Assembly (NCBI RefSeq): GCF_014764505.1
Contig: NZ_JACXWX010000046.1
Coordinates: 1 to 37,327, forward strand
Direction of reading: 5' to 3'
DNA length: 37,327 bases
Source of the DNA: Phormidium tenue FACHB-886
GTDB taxonomy: Bacteria > Cyanobacteriota > Cyanobacteriia > Elainellales > Elainellaceae
The position numbers were made by a program, and so were the translations under genes. Shown piece by piece: positions 1 through 7,908 of this stretch. Numbering within the stretch: the first letter of the stretch is position 1; every line of letters starts with the position of its first letter. The notes beneath the pieces were generated by a model. That model was given only the letters and a program-made list of their open reading frames with translations, was not told the origin of the DNA and made no database searches.

Positions 1-107
1 ATACTCAGACCAGTTGCGGATGTGGTAGCTCATTGCGCTGAAGGATTGTTGCTGGTACTTCAACCCTATCACGTCGCCCATCCTCAACCTCTTCATGCAA
101 CAAAGCC
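1..107 (-). mobile_element. Truncated left end of an IS5/IS903-like insertion sequence with transposase N-terminus
   Basis: On the minus strand an open frame starts with ATG at 94-96 and runs off the window edge after 32 residues. It ends with IRNWSEY, which resembles the N-terminal IRNW-EYN-AL segment of IS5-family (IS903-type) transposases. The sequence just outside it, read on the minus strand from position 107, is GGCTTTGTTGCATGAA. From memory this resembles the IS903 terminal inverted repeat, which begins GGCTTTGTTGAATAAA. Together these suggest the left terminus of an insertion sequence whose body lies outside the window. The target duplication cannot be checked without the other end. 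Whether the transposase is intact is unknown. Confidence 0.7.
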
Positions 108-175
108 CTACAAAGGCATACTCTTGAATGCGTTTTAGACAGAGGTTACCAGTTGAACGGCTCTAACGCTACACC

Positions 176-622
176 TCATGAGACATTGACATCTACTCCA
201 ACATTTTTGTTTTGGCTTGCATACCAGTGAGAATACCAAAGAGCGTCACTCTCCAGTTCTGCTTCAATCTTCGGGATATAAAGCAGGTAGGAATTGGAGA
301 AAAATAAGTTCAAGCTTTCGCTGGATGCAAACTCGTAGCCCGTCAGTACGCTTTGATCTAGCGCAGAGAACAGACTGCACCACTTGCGAAATCTTGATGT
401 ATAGTCTGCAGCTTCATAATGAGGACAGAGATCTGAAGCTGTAATCGGCTGATGATGGCGCATGAACGACCAAGGCGGATCAACCCAGATATAGCTCAGA
501 TTTGCGGTGTCCACTGTTTCTTCAAATCTTAATTTGATGGAGTTACAAACGATCGTACGGCGAAAAACTCGCCCCACAAACCCCTGCAAAATTGTCTCAT
601 ACTGTTCGCGATCGCTGGTCAT
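176..622 (-). CDS. Hypothetical protein, 148 aa
   Basis: I do not recognise this protein. The chosen start is ATG at 620-622, preceded on the minus strand by AGAGG with 10 bases spacing; a TTG three codons upstream is the alternative. The product is a soluble 148-residue protein rich in Trp, Tyr and Phe, with no signal peptide, membrane segment or obvious motif. It contains several aromatic/proline clusters, such as YIWVDPPWSF near residue 44. The HIP1 octamer at 608-615 overlaps the first codons. It stands alone between the insertion-sequence end at 1-107 and the decayed stretch at 668-954, so accessory status is possible. The real-gene call rests on frame length, the Shine-Dalgarno and non-random composition. 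Confidence 0.55.
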   Translation of the reverse strand: MTSDREQYETILQGFVGRVFRRTIVCNSIKLRFEETVDTANLSYIWVDPPWSFMRHHQPITASDLCPHYEAADYTSRFRKWCSLFSALDQSVLTGYEFASSESLNLFFSNSYLLYIPKIEAELESDALWYSHWYASQNKNVGVDVNVS

Positions 623-667
623 GCAACTCAATCCTCTGACCTATCCAATTGCATTAACTCTTTGTCA

Positions 668-805
668 CTACATCGAGTAAGAATTTGCATGAGCTAGTTT
701 TTTCAACAGGTTCTCATGACTATTAGAAGACGCCAAGATTTCTCGGCTGTCTGCTCGGATGTAGGTTAGCCTGCGCTCACTGATTATACTTGCGTAAGCT
801 GTTGC
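668..805 (-). pseudogene. Short open remnant without a start codon, unknown family
   Basis: A minus-strand frame is open from just after a TGA at 806-808 to a TAG at 668-670. Its composition looks like protein (LTYIRADSREILASSNS then ENLLKKLAHAN), but it has no ATG or GTG in frame and no ribosome-binding site. It overlaps the cupin remnant at 784-954 in another frame. It most likely represents the 3' part of a small decayed gene. I cannot assign a family, and chance openness cannot be excluded over 46 codons. Confidence 0.3.
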
Positions 806-954
806 TCAATTGTCTTGGTAAGCGGAGTTTCAATATCCCCTGTATGTTGGGTTGTCATAGTTTCCACAAGTACAATCCAACACTCATTCTCGGCGATCGG
901 ATTGTGCATCACCCCTTTAGGCACAATATAGAAATCACCTTCTTCAAGTTCATC
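784..954 (-). pseudogene. 3' remnant of a cupin-domain gene
   Basis: Read on the minus strand, 56 codons end at a TAA at 784-786. They encode a typical second half of a small single-domain cupin: an acidic lead-in followed by GDFYIVPKGVMHNPIAENE, then a beta-strand-rich segment (CWIVLVETMTTQHTG). In intact proteins of this type (about 110-125 residues) this part carries the second cupin motif, G(X)5P(X)4H(X)3N. The N-terminal half with the HXH-E metal ligands is missing. The frame is cut by an in-frame TGA at 958-960, and the next bases upstream are the glyA terminator hairpin. No start codon is left, so this is a truncated relic. Confidence 0.7.
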
Positions 955-996
955 CGATCAGCTAAGGCAAATTGCTTTGGTTGAGCAAAAAATGAA

Positions 997-1029
997 AATA
1001 AGCGCTGATCGTCCCGATCAGCGCTTATT
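997..1029 (-). terminator. Rho-independent terminator of glyA
   Basis: A perfect 15-bp inverted repeat (997-1011 and 1015-1029) encloses a 3-base loop. On the minus strand it is followed by a T-rich run (TTTTCATTTTTT). It begins 26 bases past the glyA stop codon, so it should end the glyA transcript. Confidence 0.9.
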
Positions 1030-1055
1030 GTTCTATTACACGATGTACCAGTGAC

Positions 1056-2339
1056 CTACACTAGCGCAGGCACAGCCGCACTCAAATGCGGGTAGAGTGG
1101 GAAACGATTACACAGCTTCGCCACCCGCTGACGGCAGTCCTCAGCCACCGTTTCATCTTCTGGGTGCAGCAGCCGATCGGCAATGATATTGCCAATCTCG
1201 GTAAACTCTTCCACGCCCATGCCGCGCGTCGTCATTGCCGGCGAACCCAGCCGCAGACCGCTCGTCACAAACGGCGATTCCGAATCAAACGGCACGGTGT
1301 TTTTGTTGGCAGTGATATTCACACCGCTCACGAGCTGGTCTGCCAGCTTACCCGTCATGCCAATCGATCGCAGATCCACCAGCATCAGGTGATTATCTGT
1401 ACCGTTCGACACCAGCTTAAAGCCACGCGCCTGCAGCTGCGCCGCCATCGCCTTGGCATTCTCGATCACATGTCCGCAGTAGGTCTTAAATTCGGGCTGA
1501 AGCGCTTCCCCAAACGCAACAGCTTTAGCGGCGATTACATGCTCCAACGGCCCACCCTGGTTGCCAGGGAAAACTCCCTTGTCCAGCTTTTTGCCCAGCT
1601 CTGCATCGCCCGTCAGAATCAGGCCACCGCGCGGTCCCCGCAGGGTTTTGTGCGTCGTGGTGGTGACGACATGGCAATGAGGAATGGGGTCCGGGTGATG
1701 CCCGGTGGCAACCAGCCCGGCGATATGAGCGATATCTGCCAGCAGGTATGCGCCAACCTCATCGGCGATCGCCCGGAACTTCTCAAAGTCGATCACGCGG
1801 GAATAGGCAGAATAGCCGCAGATTAGCAGCTTAGGACGATGCTGCAGCGCCAGATCGCGGATTTGGTCAAAGTCGAGCTGCTCGGTGGTTGGGTTGACCC
1901 CGTAGTGCTGCACCTTAAACCATTTGCCCGACACATTAACGGGTGAGCCGTGAGTCAGGTGTCCGCCGTGCGACAAATCCATACCCATGATCGTGTCACC
2001 CGGTTCCAGCAGCGACAGGAACACCGCAAAGTTTGCCTGTGCCCCCGAGTGAGGCTGCACATTGGCATGGGCTGCTCCGAATAGCTGTTTCACGCGATCG
2101 ATCGCCAACTGCTCCACTTGATCCACAAACTCACAGCCGCCGTAATAGCGCTTCTTGGGCAGCCCCTCTGCATACTTATTCGTCAACACAGAGCCTTGGG
2201 CCGCCATCACGGCTGCCGAGGTAAAATTTTCGCTGGCAATTAGCTCTAGGTGATCGCGCTGTCGCTGCAGCTCTTGCTGAATCAAACCTGCTACAGCCGG
2301 ATCAGTTTTTGTTAAGAAATCCAGATTAGTTTGGGTCAC
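1056..2339 (-). CDS. glyA: Serine hydroxymethyltransferase
   Basis: PLP-dependent cytosolic enzyme that interconverts serine plus tetrahydrofolate with glycine plus 5,10-methylene-tetrahydrofolate, the main source of one-carbon units. In cyanobacteria it may also serve photorespiratory glycine/serine metabolism. The product of 427 residues is of normal length. It has the N-terminal LIASENF motif, the [12 protein letters not shown] segment, and the Schiff-base lysine K231 in [14 protein letters not shown]. The GTG at 2337-2339 is chosen as start because AGGAG lies 7 bases upstream and the family alignment begins at TQTNLDFL. An upstream ATG at 2414 would add 25 unrelated residues. The gene ends in a strong terminator hairpin (997-1029). 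The kinase gene lies 168 bp upstream on the same strand. Confidence 0.97.
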   Translation of the reverse strand: MTQTNLDFLTKTDPAVAGLIQQELQRQRDHLELIASENFTSAAVMAAQGSVLTNKYAEGLPKKRYYGGCEFVDQVEQLAIDRVKQLFGAAHANVQPHSGAQANFAVFLSLLEPGDTIMGMDLSHGGHLTHGSPVNVSGKWFKVQHYGVNPTTEQLDFDQIRDLALQHRPKLLICGYSAYSRVIDFEKFRAIADEVGAYLLADIAHIAGLVATGHHPDPIPHCHVVTTTTHKTLRGPRGGLILTGDAELGKKLDKGVFPGNQGGPLEHVIAAKAVAFGEALQPEFKTYCGHVIENAKAMAAQLQARGFKLVSNGTDNHLMLVDLRSIGMTGKLADQLVSGVNITANKNTVPFDSESPFVTSGLRLGSPAMTTRGMGVEEFTEIGNIIADRLLHPEDETVAEDCRQRVAKLCNRFPLYPHLSAAVPALV

Positions 2340-2507
2340 AAGCAAACTCCTGAAAGGTAAAGCAATAGAACGTTTAAGGAGGCTGCTGTGCGAGACGCAG
2401 CTGCGATCGCGCATGGGGTCAGCCGCTAATCCTTCCGGTCTACTACTATAGCGCGGAGAGCTTAGAGGCAGATAGATACAGCTCGATGCTACAAACGCTT
2501 TTTTGCG

Positions 2508-4547
2508 CTACTTCGTCAGGTGCCACAGTCGAATTGTTTTGCTGCCGCTGCCGCTGGCGATCGTCTGCCAGTCTGGGCTGACCACAAAATGTTTGAGGTC
2601 TACGCCGCAGTTGATCGTGTGAGTCACTGTACCTGTGGTGAGGTTCCAGATCTTGATAGTCTGGTCGGCACTAGCGCTGACGAGGGTTTGCCCATTGGAG
2701 CTGAGAGCAAGCGGATTGACAAAACCCGTGTGCCCAGTCAGCGTTTTGAGGACTTCGCCAGTGGCAAGACTCCAGACTTTAATGGTTTGATCGGTGCTAC
2801 TGCTGAGGATAGTTTGTCCATCGGTTCCCATCAGAACCGTGTTGACGAAGCCCGCGTGTCCGCTAAGCGTACGCAGCTCTTTGCCCGTAGCAAGCTCCCA
2901 AACTTTGATCGTCTGATCGGTGCTGCCGCTGACAAGGGTTTGCCCAGCGGGGCTGATGTCTAGCGAATTAATGAAGCCCGTGTGACCGTTGAGCGTACGC
3001 AGCTCTTTGCCCGTAGCAAGCTCCCAGAGTTTGATGGTTTTGTCAGCGCTGCCGCTGGCCAAGGTTTGCCCATCCGGGCTGAAGTGTAAGGCATTAACGA
3101 AGCCTTTATGTCCGCTTAGGGTAGCAAGCAGGCTACCACTTGCCAGATCCCAGATGCGAACCGTTAGATCGGCGCTGCCACTAGCCAGGGTTTTGCCGTC
3201 TGGGGAGATCGCCAGCGCATTGATAAAGCTAGTGTGTCCGCTCAAGGTCTTCAGCTCTGCGCCAGTTGCAGCGTCCCAAACTTTAATGGTTTGATCGGCA
3301 CTGCCGCTGATCAGGGTTTTGCCATCCGGGGAGATCGCCAGCGCATTGATAAAGCTGCTGTGTCCGTCTAGCGAACGAATCAGCGATGCCTGCTCGATCC
3401 TGGGGCTTAGCTGCTGTAGCGAGTAGGAATGCCAAGAGCCATAGCCCGCTGCCGCGAGGAGGGCTATAGCTCCACCCCAGAGCCATAGCCTGCGAGAGCT
3501 ACCCCTGCCAGAACTGTCACTGCTGCTGGAAGTGGAAGCGCCAGTAGAGCCTGCCTGAAGCTGCGTGGGAGCGGGCGGCAGAGTATGCTTGGGAATTTGG
3601 GTGACAGGCGGGATAGAGGGAATTTGCGCCAGCTCTGCCTCAATTTGGCTGAGCGTGGTCAGAATGTCTTGTGTACTTTTGGGGCGATCGCTGGCTCTCG
3701 GAGCCACCAGCTTGTCGATGAAGCTGGCAAACTGCGGTGACACATGTGGGGCATATTTGCGCCAGTAGAATTCGTTGTTGAGCGAGCTGTAAATATCGCT
3801 GTTGGTGGGCGGTTTGCCCGTCAGCAGGTAAATAAACGTGCAGCCGAGCGCATAAAAATCAGACTGAGGAACGGCTTGCCCCTTCTCCTGCTCTGGCGGC
3901 GTGTAGCCTGCCGAACTAATGCGCGTAATTTCTCCCGACTTACCCAACTGCGCCAGATAGGTAAACGTCATCTCCCGCGCTGCACCAAAGTCCACCAGCA
4001 CAAGCTGCCCAGACGATCGCAGCATAATATTCTCTGGCTTAATATCCCTATGGAAATAATTTTTTTGATGCACCAGATGCAAAATCTCAGCTAGCTGCTT
4101 CAGCCAGTTCAGCGCCTGCTTCTCGCTGATCGGGTGCTGCCCCTGCTGCCGCATCCATTCGCGCAGGTTAGGTCCATCGATCTTCTCCATGATGATGCAG
4201 TGGAGTGGATCGACTAGGTTGCGCGGCTGAAACTGAAAATAGCTCTGGGGTTCGATCGCCGGAATTCCTGCATGCGGCAATTGGCTAAGGACGACCGCCT
4301 CCTGCTGAAATAGCGCGACCGCTTTGGCGTTGTGGCTCAGCGTTTCCTTCAGCACCTTAAGGATTTTCGGGGTGCTGCGATCGAACGCCTCATAAACCCG
4401 CCCAAAGCCGCTCTTGTCGCTAATCAACCGCATCACCCGATAGCGCCCCAGCAGCAGCAGTTCAGAGCCGCAGCTTTGGCAAAACTGGCTGCCATCATTT
4501 CGAGGATGGTCAGGCTGAGCACAGCGCGGACTGATACAAAAGCTCAT
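2508..4547 (-). CDS. Ser/Thr protein kinase with zinc ribbon, TM segment and seven WD40 repeats
   Basis: Hanks-type kinase fused to a WD40 propeller, 679 aa. Residues 4-26 carry CX4C...CX2C (C4, C9, C23, C26), a zinc ribbon. The kinase domain covers about 34-305, with probable ATP lysine K64, alpha-C glutamate near E83, catalytic D168 in HRDIKPEN and metal-binding D186 in DFG. The glycine loop is degenerate: SDKSGFG lacks the first glycines of GXGXXG. A Ser/Thr/Pro-rich linker precedes one membrane helix at 353-372. Seven WD40 repeats (about 389-679) follow, presumably a seven-bladed propeller. Kinase inside and propeller in the periplasm is the likely topology, but that is inference. Such kinases occur widely in cyanobacteria; the substrate is unknown. 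The gene is transcribed toward glyA. Confidence 0.9.
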   Translation of the reverse strand: MSFCISPRCAQPDHPRNDGSQFCQSCGSELLLLGRYRVMRLISDKSGFGRVYEAFDRSTPKILKVLKETLSHNAKAVALFQQEAVVLSQLPHAGIPAIEPQSYFQFQPRNLVDPLHCIIMEKIDGPNLREWMRQQGQHPISEKQALNWLKQLAEILHLVHQKNYFHRDIKPENIMLRSSGQLVLVDFGAAREMTFTYLAQLGKSGEITRISSAGYTPPEQEKGQAVPQSDFYALGCTFIYLLTGKPPTNSDIYSSLNNEFYWRKYAPHVSPQFASFIDKLVAPRASDRPKSTQDILTTLSQIEAELAQIPSIPPVTQIPKHTLPPAPTQLQAGSTGASTSSSSDSSGRGSSRRLWLWGGAIALLAAAGYGSWHSYSLQQLSPRIEQASLIRSLDGHSSFINALAISPDGKTLISGSADQTIKVWDAATGAELKTLSGHTSFINALAISPDGKTLASGSADLTVRIWDLASGSLLATLSGHKGFVNALHFSPDGQTLASGSADKTIKLWELATGKELRTLNGHTGFINSLDISPAGQTLVSGSTDQTIKVWELATGKELRTLSGHAGFVNTVLMGTDGQTILSSSTDQTIKVWSLATGEVLKTLTGHTGFVNPLALSSNGQTLVSASADQTIKIWNLTTGTVTHTINCGVDLKHFVVSPDWQTIASGSGSKTIRLWHLTK

Positions 4548-4751
4548 AAGCGATCGCAGGTAGATGCATCCACGATAATAGCCATTAGCGGGTGCAAAGA
4601 CTGCAGGGATAACTCCCCCCGCTATAAACCTTCATGACATTGCTTGCTATGGGATGGCTGGGGTGGAAGATGCACTCGGCACCCTCCGCTCCATCTCCAG
4701 AGGCAGCAATATCCCTTCCAGAGTACCCACTGTTCATGGAGCAATGCACCA

Positions 4752-5696
4752 ATGACGCAAATTCAACCCTCACGATTGGGCGCACAGCGCGACTGGGTGT
4801 GGCGCGGCTGGCAGGTGCGCTATACCTTCATCCGGGCGGCTCGCCCCAGCAACAAGCCGCCCATTCTGCTGCTACACGGCTTTGGGGCAGCGCTGACGCA
4901 GTGGCAAGAGAATCTTCTGCCGCTGAGCCAGTCGCATACGGTCTATGCCCTGGATCTGGTAGGGTTTGGCGCATCAGAAAAGGTAGATACCGCCTACAAA
5001 GTGGGACTGTGGGTTGATCTGGTGTATGAATTTTGGCGCACCTTTATTCGAGAGCCGATCGCTCTAGTCGGTCATTCGCTGGGGGCATTGGTTGCTCTTA
5101 GCGCCAGCGTAGCTTATCCGGCGATGGTGAAACACTTGGTGCTGCTGACGCTGCCCGCCGCTCGTCAGGAACTGCTGTCCAACGGGATGCAGCGGCTAGT
5201 GGGCGAGATTGAGAGCTTCTTTACGTCGCCGCTGATCATTCGTCCGCTGTTTCGGCTGGTGCGGCGTCCCGGTGTGGTGCGATCGATCCTCAAAGCGGTA
5301 TACGTCGATCCAGAGCGAATCACTGAAGAGCTGATCGAAAGCTTCCTGCTGCCGGGACGCGATCGGGGTGCATCAAGAGCCTTCTACCGGCTCTCCAAAG
5401 CCCGCACTCGGCTAGATTACAGCCTCAATACAAAAGATTTACTGCCGCAGGTGAACGTGCCGATCTTGCTGCTGTGGGGCGAAAAAGACCGGGTGATTCC
5501 GCTGAGCTGGGGGCGGCAGCTTGTGGGGCTGCATCCCAACCTCAAGCTGGTCGAGATTTCGAACGCTGGTCATTGCCCCTACGATGAATGCGCCGACTTC
5601 GTGAACGCGCAGATTCTGACCTGGATAGGCAGTTCAGAGACAGGCAGTTCAAACATAGGCAGTTCAGAGATAGGCAGTTCAGAGGAGACAGCATGA
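4752..5696 (+). CDS. Alpha/beta-fold hydrolase
   Basis: Serine hydrolase of the alpha/beta-hydrolase superfamily, 314 aa; the substrate cannot be told from sequence. The oxyanion region is HGFGA (residues 42-46). The nucleophile is S109 in GHSLGA, the acid is D246 in WGEKDRVIP, and the base is H274 in NAGHCPYDE. The cap region lies between about 130 and 225. ATG 4752 is chosen because GGAG lies about 11 bases upstream and the family homology begins near residue 12; a longer frame from 4644 adds 36 residues unlike the family. The last 20 residues are a pentapeptide array (IGSSE, TGSSN, IGSSE, IGSSE) encoded by a 15-bp tandem repeat at 5625-5684. The stop overlaps the next gene's start (ATGA), so the two are translationally coupled. 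Confidence 0.9.
   Translation: MTQIQPSRLGAQRDWVWRGWQVRYTFIRAARPSNKPPILLLHGFGAALTQWQENLLPLSQSHTVYALDLVGFGASEKVDTAYKVGLWVDLVYEFWRTFIREPIALVGHSLGALVALSASVAYPAMVKHLVLLTLPAARQELLSNGMQRLVGEIESFFTSPLIIRPLFRLVRRPGVVRSILKAVYVDPERITEELIESFLLPGRDRGASRAFYRLSKARTRLDYSLNTKDLLPQVNVPILLLWGEKDRVIPLSWGRQLVGLHPNLKLVEISNAGHCPYDECADFVNAQILTWIGSSETGSSNIGSSEIGSSEETA
5625..5684 (+). repeat. 15-bp tandem repeat, four units, in frame
   Basis: Four consecutive 15-base units (5625-5639, 5640-5654, 5655-5669, 5670-5684) of the form ATAGGCAGTTCAGAG. Units 1, 3 and 4 are identical and unit 2 differs at four positions. They encode the C-terminal pentapeptides of the hydrolase. The last unit runs into AGGAG, the Shine-Dalgarno of the following gene. 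Confidence 0.97.
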
Positions 5697-6373
5697 TCGT
5701 TTTGAGCCAGCTTGCAGATGCTAACTCAGCCGATTTGTCAGGCGTAAGCGTTGCTGTAGACGTTGCCCAGATTTTAGGCTTTCCCAGCTACCCGATCGCC
5801 GCTGACTCAGATCCCGTCGCTGTCATTCCTGCCCAAGCCGAAGTCATATCGGGAATCTGGATGGCTCCGCCTCCTAGCCTCGACCGCTACAGCACAGTTT
5901 ACGAAGCCGCCCTCGCTAAAAATATCCGCCTGCTCAACACACCTGCCCAGCATGCCCTCGCCCAGAGCTTCGATGGCGCTGCTGCCAAGCTGCAGGGACT
6001 TCTGCCTGCCGCTGCCCTCACCTGGGAAGCCGTCCGCAAACAGGCAAAGTTACGCCATAGCCAAATGGACCCAGATGGCTTGCCGCTGGGACGAATTTTT
6101 CGCGTCTTGCTCTACAGGCAAACCATCCTCACCTATGGCTATTTCTGGGAAGCAGACGATCCGCTGAAATGGTTGACTGTCCAGGATGAGGAAGAGATCG
6201 CTGCGATCGCGCTAGCAGCCGCACAACGATTAGAGGTTGCGTTTTTGGCGATCGACACTGCTCAGCAGACCGACGAAACCTGGACAATTACCGGAATTCA
6301 CGATGCCCAGTTTGCAGGAACCCCGCAGATCCCCTGGCTACACTTCTGGTACGAGCTAGAGCAGCTCCAGTAG
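5693..6373 (+). CDS. ATP-grasp-like protein (tentative)
   Basis: Protein of 226 aa. The C-terminal half, with PLGRIFRVLLYRQTILTYGY (131-150) followed by FLAIDTAQQTDETWTI and HDAQFAGTP (184-211), resembles the end of ATP-grasp domains of the DUF4343 kind. In those, a V-D-A segment is followed by a strand ending in N-D/G-Q-A-G. Here HDAQFAG replaces the usual ND(G)QFAG, and I see no clear ATP-binding lysine in the middle, so activity is uncertain. The N-terminal half has no motif I recognise. The start overlaps the hydrolase stop by 4 bases and has AGGAG 6 bases upstream, so the two genes are co-translated. The stop lies 3 bases from the stop of the convergent rsmG. Confidence 0.55.
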   Translation: MIVLSQLADANSADLSGVSVAVDVAQILGFPSYPIAADSDPVAVIPAQAEVISGIWMAPPPSLDRYSTVYEAALAKNIRLLNTPAQHALAQSFDGAAAKLQGLLPAAALTWEAVRKQAKLRHSQMDPDGLPLGRIFRVLLYRQTILTYGYFWEADDPLKWLTVQDEEEIAAIALAAAQRLEVAFLAIDTAQQTDETWTITGIHDAQFAGTPQIPWLHFWYELEQLQ

Positions 6374-6376
6374 CGG

Positions 6377-7234
6377 CTAGCCCAAAGGGACACGAGTCAC
6401 TACGCCGATCGCCCTGGGAAATTCCGGCGCGGTCAGCTTTTCTTTTTGGATGTACAGACAGTGCCGCTCCCCACTGCTCAGCGGCGTTCTAAACGCCTCC
6501 ACCGCCAGTACTCTCCCGCCCAGTAGCGCCAAAGCCGCCTGCAGCCCGATCGCCTCCTCTTCAGCCCACTGTCCTCGATATAGCACCGCGATGCCGCCCA
6601 CCTTCAGCAGGGGTAGGGCATACTCTGCACAAGCCGCCGCCGATGCTACTGCCCGCAGCGTCACCAGATCGTAAGCCTGCCGATGCTGGGGCTGATGCGC
6701 CACCTGCTCCACCCGATCGCTCACCGTCCGGCAATTCTGAAGCCCTAGCTCAGCCAGCAGCCCTTCCACAAATGCCATTTTCTTGCGAGTTGAATCCAAT
6801 AGCGTCACCGTCCACGCAGGCTGCACAATGGCGATCGGTATGCCCGGAAAGCCCGCACCTGTACCAATGTCGATCGCTTTACAGTCTGAAGGCACTGAAT
6901 GCGCTGGCATCATAGCTGAAGCTGAAGCTGAAGCTGACTCTACTTCCTGCTCGTTGCCTTCTCCTAACCAAGGCTTAATCCCACTCAGCGAATCCCACAG
7001 GTGCTTCTCCCAAAATTCTTCTGGTTGAGTGATGCGTGTCAGATTAAGCTGGCGGTTGCCCTGCAAAACTTGCGTATACAGCCGCTGAAACTGCTGCTGC
7101 TGAACAGGACTGGGCTGCCAGTGTAGAGTTTGCTGCCAGCAGTCTAGCGGCTGCGGCAATACGACTTCTTGCTCTAGTCTGTTTTCCACGGGGCTGTTTT
7201 CCACGGGGCTGTTTTCCACGGGGCTGTTTTCCAC
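6377..7234 (-). CDS. rsmG: 16S rRNA (guanine-527-N7)-methyltransferase
   Basis: SAM-dependent methyltransferase that modifies G527 of 16S rRNA (also called GidB). Family marks: NRQLNLTRI and EEFWEKHLWDSL in the N-terminal part, SAM loop AIDIGTGAGFPGIP at about 121-134, and VTLRAVAS further on. An insertion at about 92-117, rich in Glu, Ser and Ala, is encoded partly by a 6-bp microsatellite (6914-6937). The start is uncertain. Four in-frame GTG codons, at 7234, 7219, 7204 and 7189, sit in a 15-bp repeat, each giving VENSP or VENR. GTG 7234 lies 5 bases past the upstream gene's stop, with a weak AGGG-type site before it, and is taken here (285 aa). Translational coupling to the ABC ATPase gene is likely. 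Confidence 0.93.
   Translation of the reverse strand: MENSPVENSPVENSPVENRLEQEVVLPQPLDCWQQTLHWQPSPVQQQQFQRLYTQVLQGNRQLNLTRITQPEEFWEKHLWDSLSGIKPWLGEGNEQEVESASASASAMMPAHSVPSDCKAIDIGTGAGFPGIPIAIVQPAWTVTLLDSTRKKMAFVEGLLAELGLQNCRTVSDRVEQVAHQPQHRQAYDLVTLRAVASAAACAEYALPLLKVGGIAVLYRGQWAEEEAIGLQAALALLGGRVLAVEAFRTPLSSGERHCLYIQKEKLTAPEFPRAIGVVTRVPLG
6914..6937. repeat. 6-bp microsatellite, four units
   Basis: AGCTGA repeated four times without error. It lies in frame inside rsmG and encodes the alternating Ser-Ala part of the insertion just before the SAM-binding loop. Changes in copy number would keep the frame. Confidence 0.97.
7181..7234. repeat. 15-bp tandem repeat carrying alternative rsmG starts
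   Basis: Three full units of GTTTTCCACGGGGCT (7181-7195, 7196-7210, 7211-7225) and a partial fourth (7226-7234). On the minus strand each unit supplies a GTG codon in the rsmG frame. Confidence 0.97.
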
Positions 7235-7239
7235 TGGTT

Positions 7240-7908
7240 CTAACCCTGCGGTGCGGTCTGCTTTTGGGCAAACACTGCCGGATCGACTGCAGCTAGCTCT
7301 CCGTGGTTCAACGTCCAGCAGCGATCGGCGATTGTGATCATCTCGCCTGGTTCGTGGGAGACCACCAGCAAACTCCATTCTTTTTTCAGCTCAGCCAGCA
7401 GCGAAATCAGCTGCTTCCGCATTGACCAATCTAGCCCTGCCGTAGGTTCATCTAGCAGCAGCAGAAACGGCTGGCGGATTAGCTGCACTGCCAACGCCAA
7501 ACGCCGCTGCTGCCCTCCGCTGAGCAATCGTGGTGAAGAGCTAAGCGACACATGCGAGAGCCTGACTGCCTCTAAGGCGCGATCGATCTTCTCTTTGCCC
7601 AGCTCCGGATGCCCCAGCCGCAGCTCCTCCAAAATTGTGTGACCGCAAAAATGTCTTTCTGGAAACTGAAACACCAGCCCACCCAACTGCTGTAGCTGGT
7701 CGGGCGTTAGCTCCTGATCGCGCCAGGCGATCTTTCCTGCGGTCTTTTGCGCTAGCCCTGCCAAAATTTCTAAAAGCGTACTTTTGCCAGAGCCGCTAGG
7801 TCCCACAATCAGCCCTAATTCCTGAGGGGCAAGTTCGAGATTGATGGATTTGAGGATGGCCGTAGGCGTTGCCGCAGGGTGGTAAACCAGATCTTTGAGA
7901 TAGAGCAT
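7240..7908 (-). CDS. ABC transporter ATP-binding protein (CbiO/ECF-like)
   Basis: Single nucleotide-binding domain of 222 aa. Walker A is GPSGSGKST (36-44), and the Q-loop lies in FQFPERHFCGHT. The ABC signature is LSGGQQRR, Walker B is LLLLDEPTAGLD, and the H-loop is SHE. The FQFPE form of the Q-loop is typical of CbiO/EcfA-type energy-coupling ATPases, so an ECF-like or plastid ABCI-type role is plausible. No permease or substrate-binding subunit is encoded nearby, so the partner is unknown. ATG is at 7906-7908. The gene is followed 5 bases later by rsmG, forming a two-gene minus-strand unit. Confidence 0.9.
   Translation of the reverse strand: MLYLKDLVYHPAATPTAILKSINLELAPQELGLIVGPSGSGKSTLLEILAGLAQKTAGKIAWRDQELTPDQLQQLGGLVFQFPERHFCGHTILEELRLGHPELGKEKIDRALEAVRLSHVSLSSSPRLLSGGQQRRLALAVQLIRQPFLLLLDEPTAGLDWSMRKQLISLLAELKKEWSLLVVSHEPGEMITIADRCWTLNHGELAAVDPAVFAQKQTAPQG

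Noticed and set aside
790-984. Plus-strand frame of 64 codons
   Set aside because: It is antisense to the cupin remnant, whose minus-strand translation gives a recognisable domain.
1086-1826. Long plus-strand open frame (246 codons) antisense to glyA
   Set aside because: It lies wholly inside glyA, has no family features and is rich in Arg, Gln and His, as expected of a mirror frame of a conserved gene.
2508-3400. About 126-bp periodic repeats
   Set aside because: They are the coding sequence of the WD40 repeats, not a DNA repeat element.
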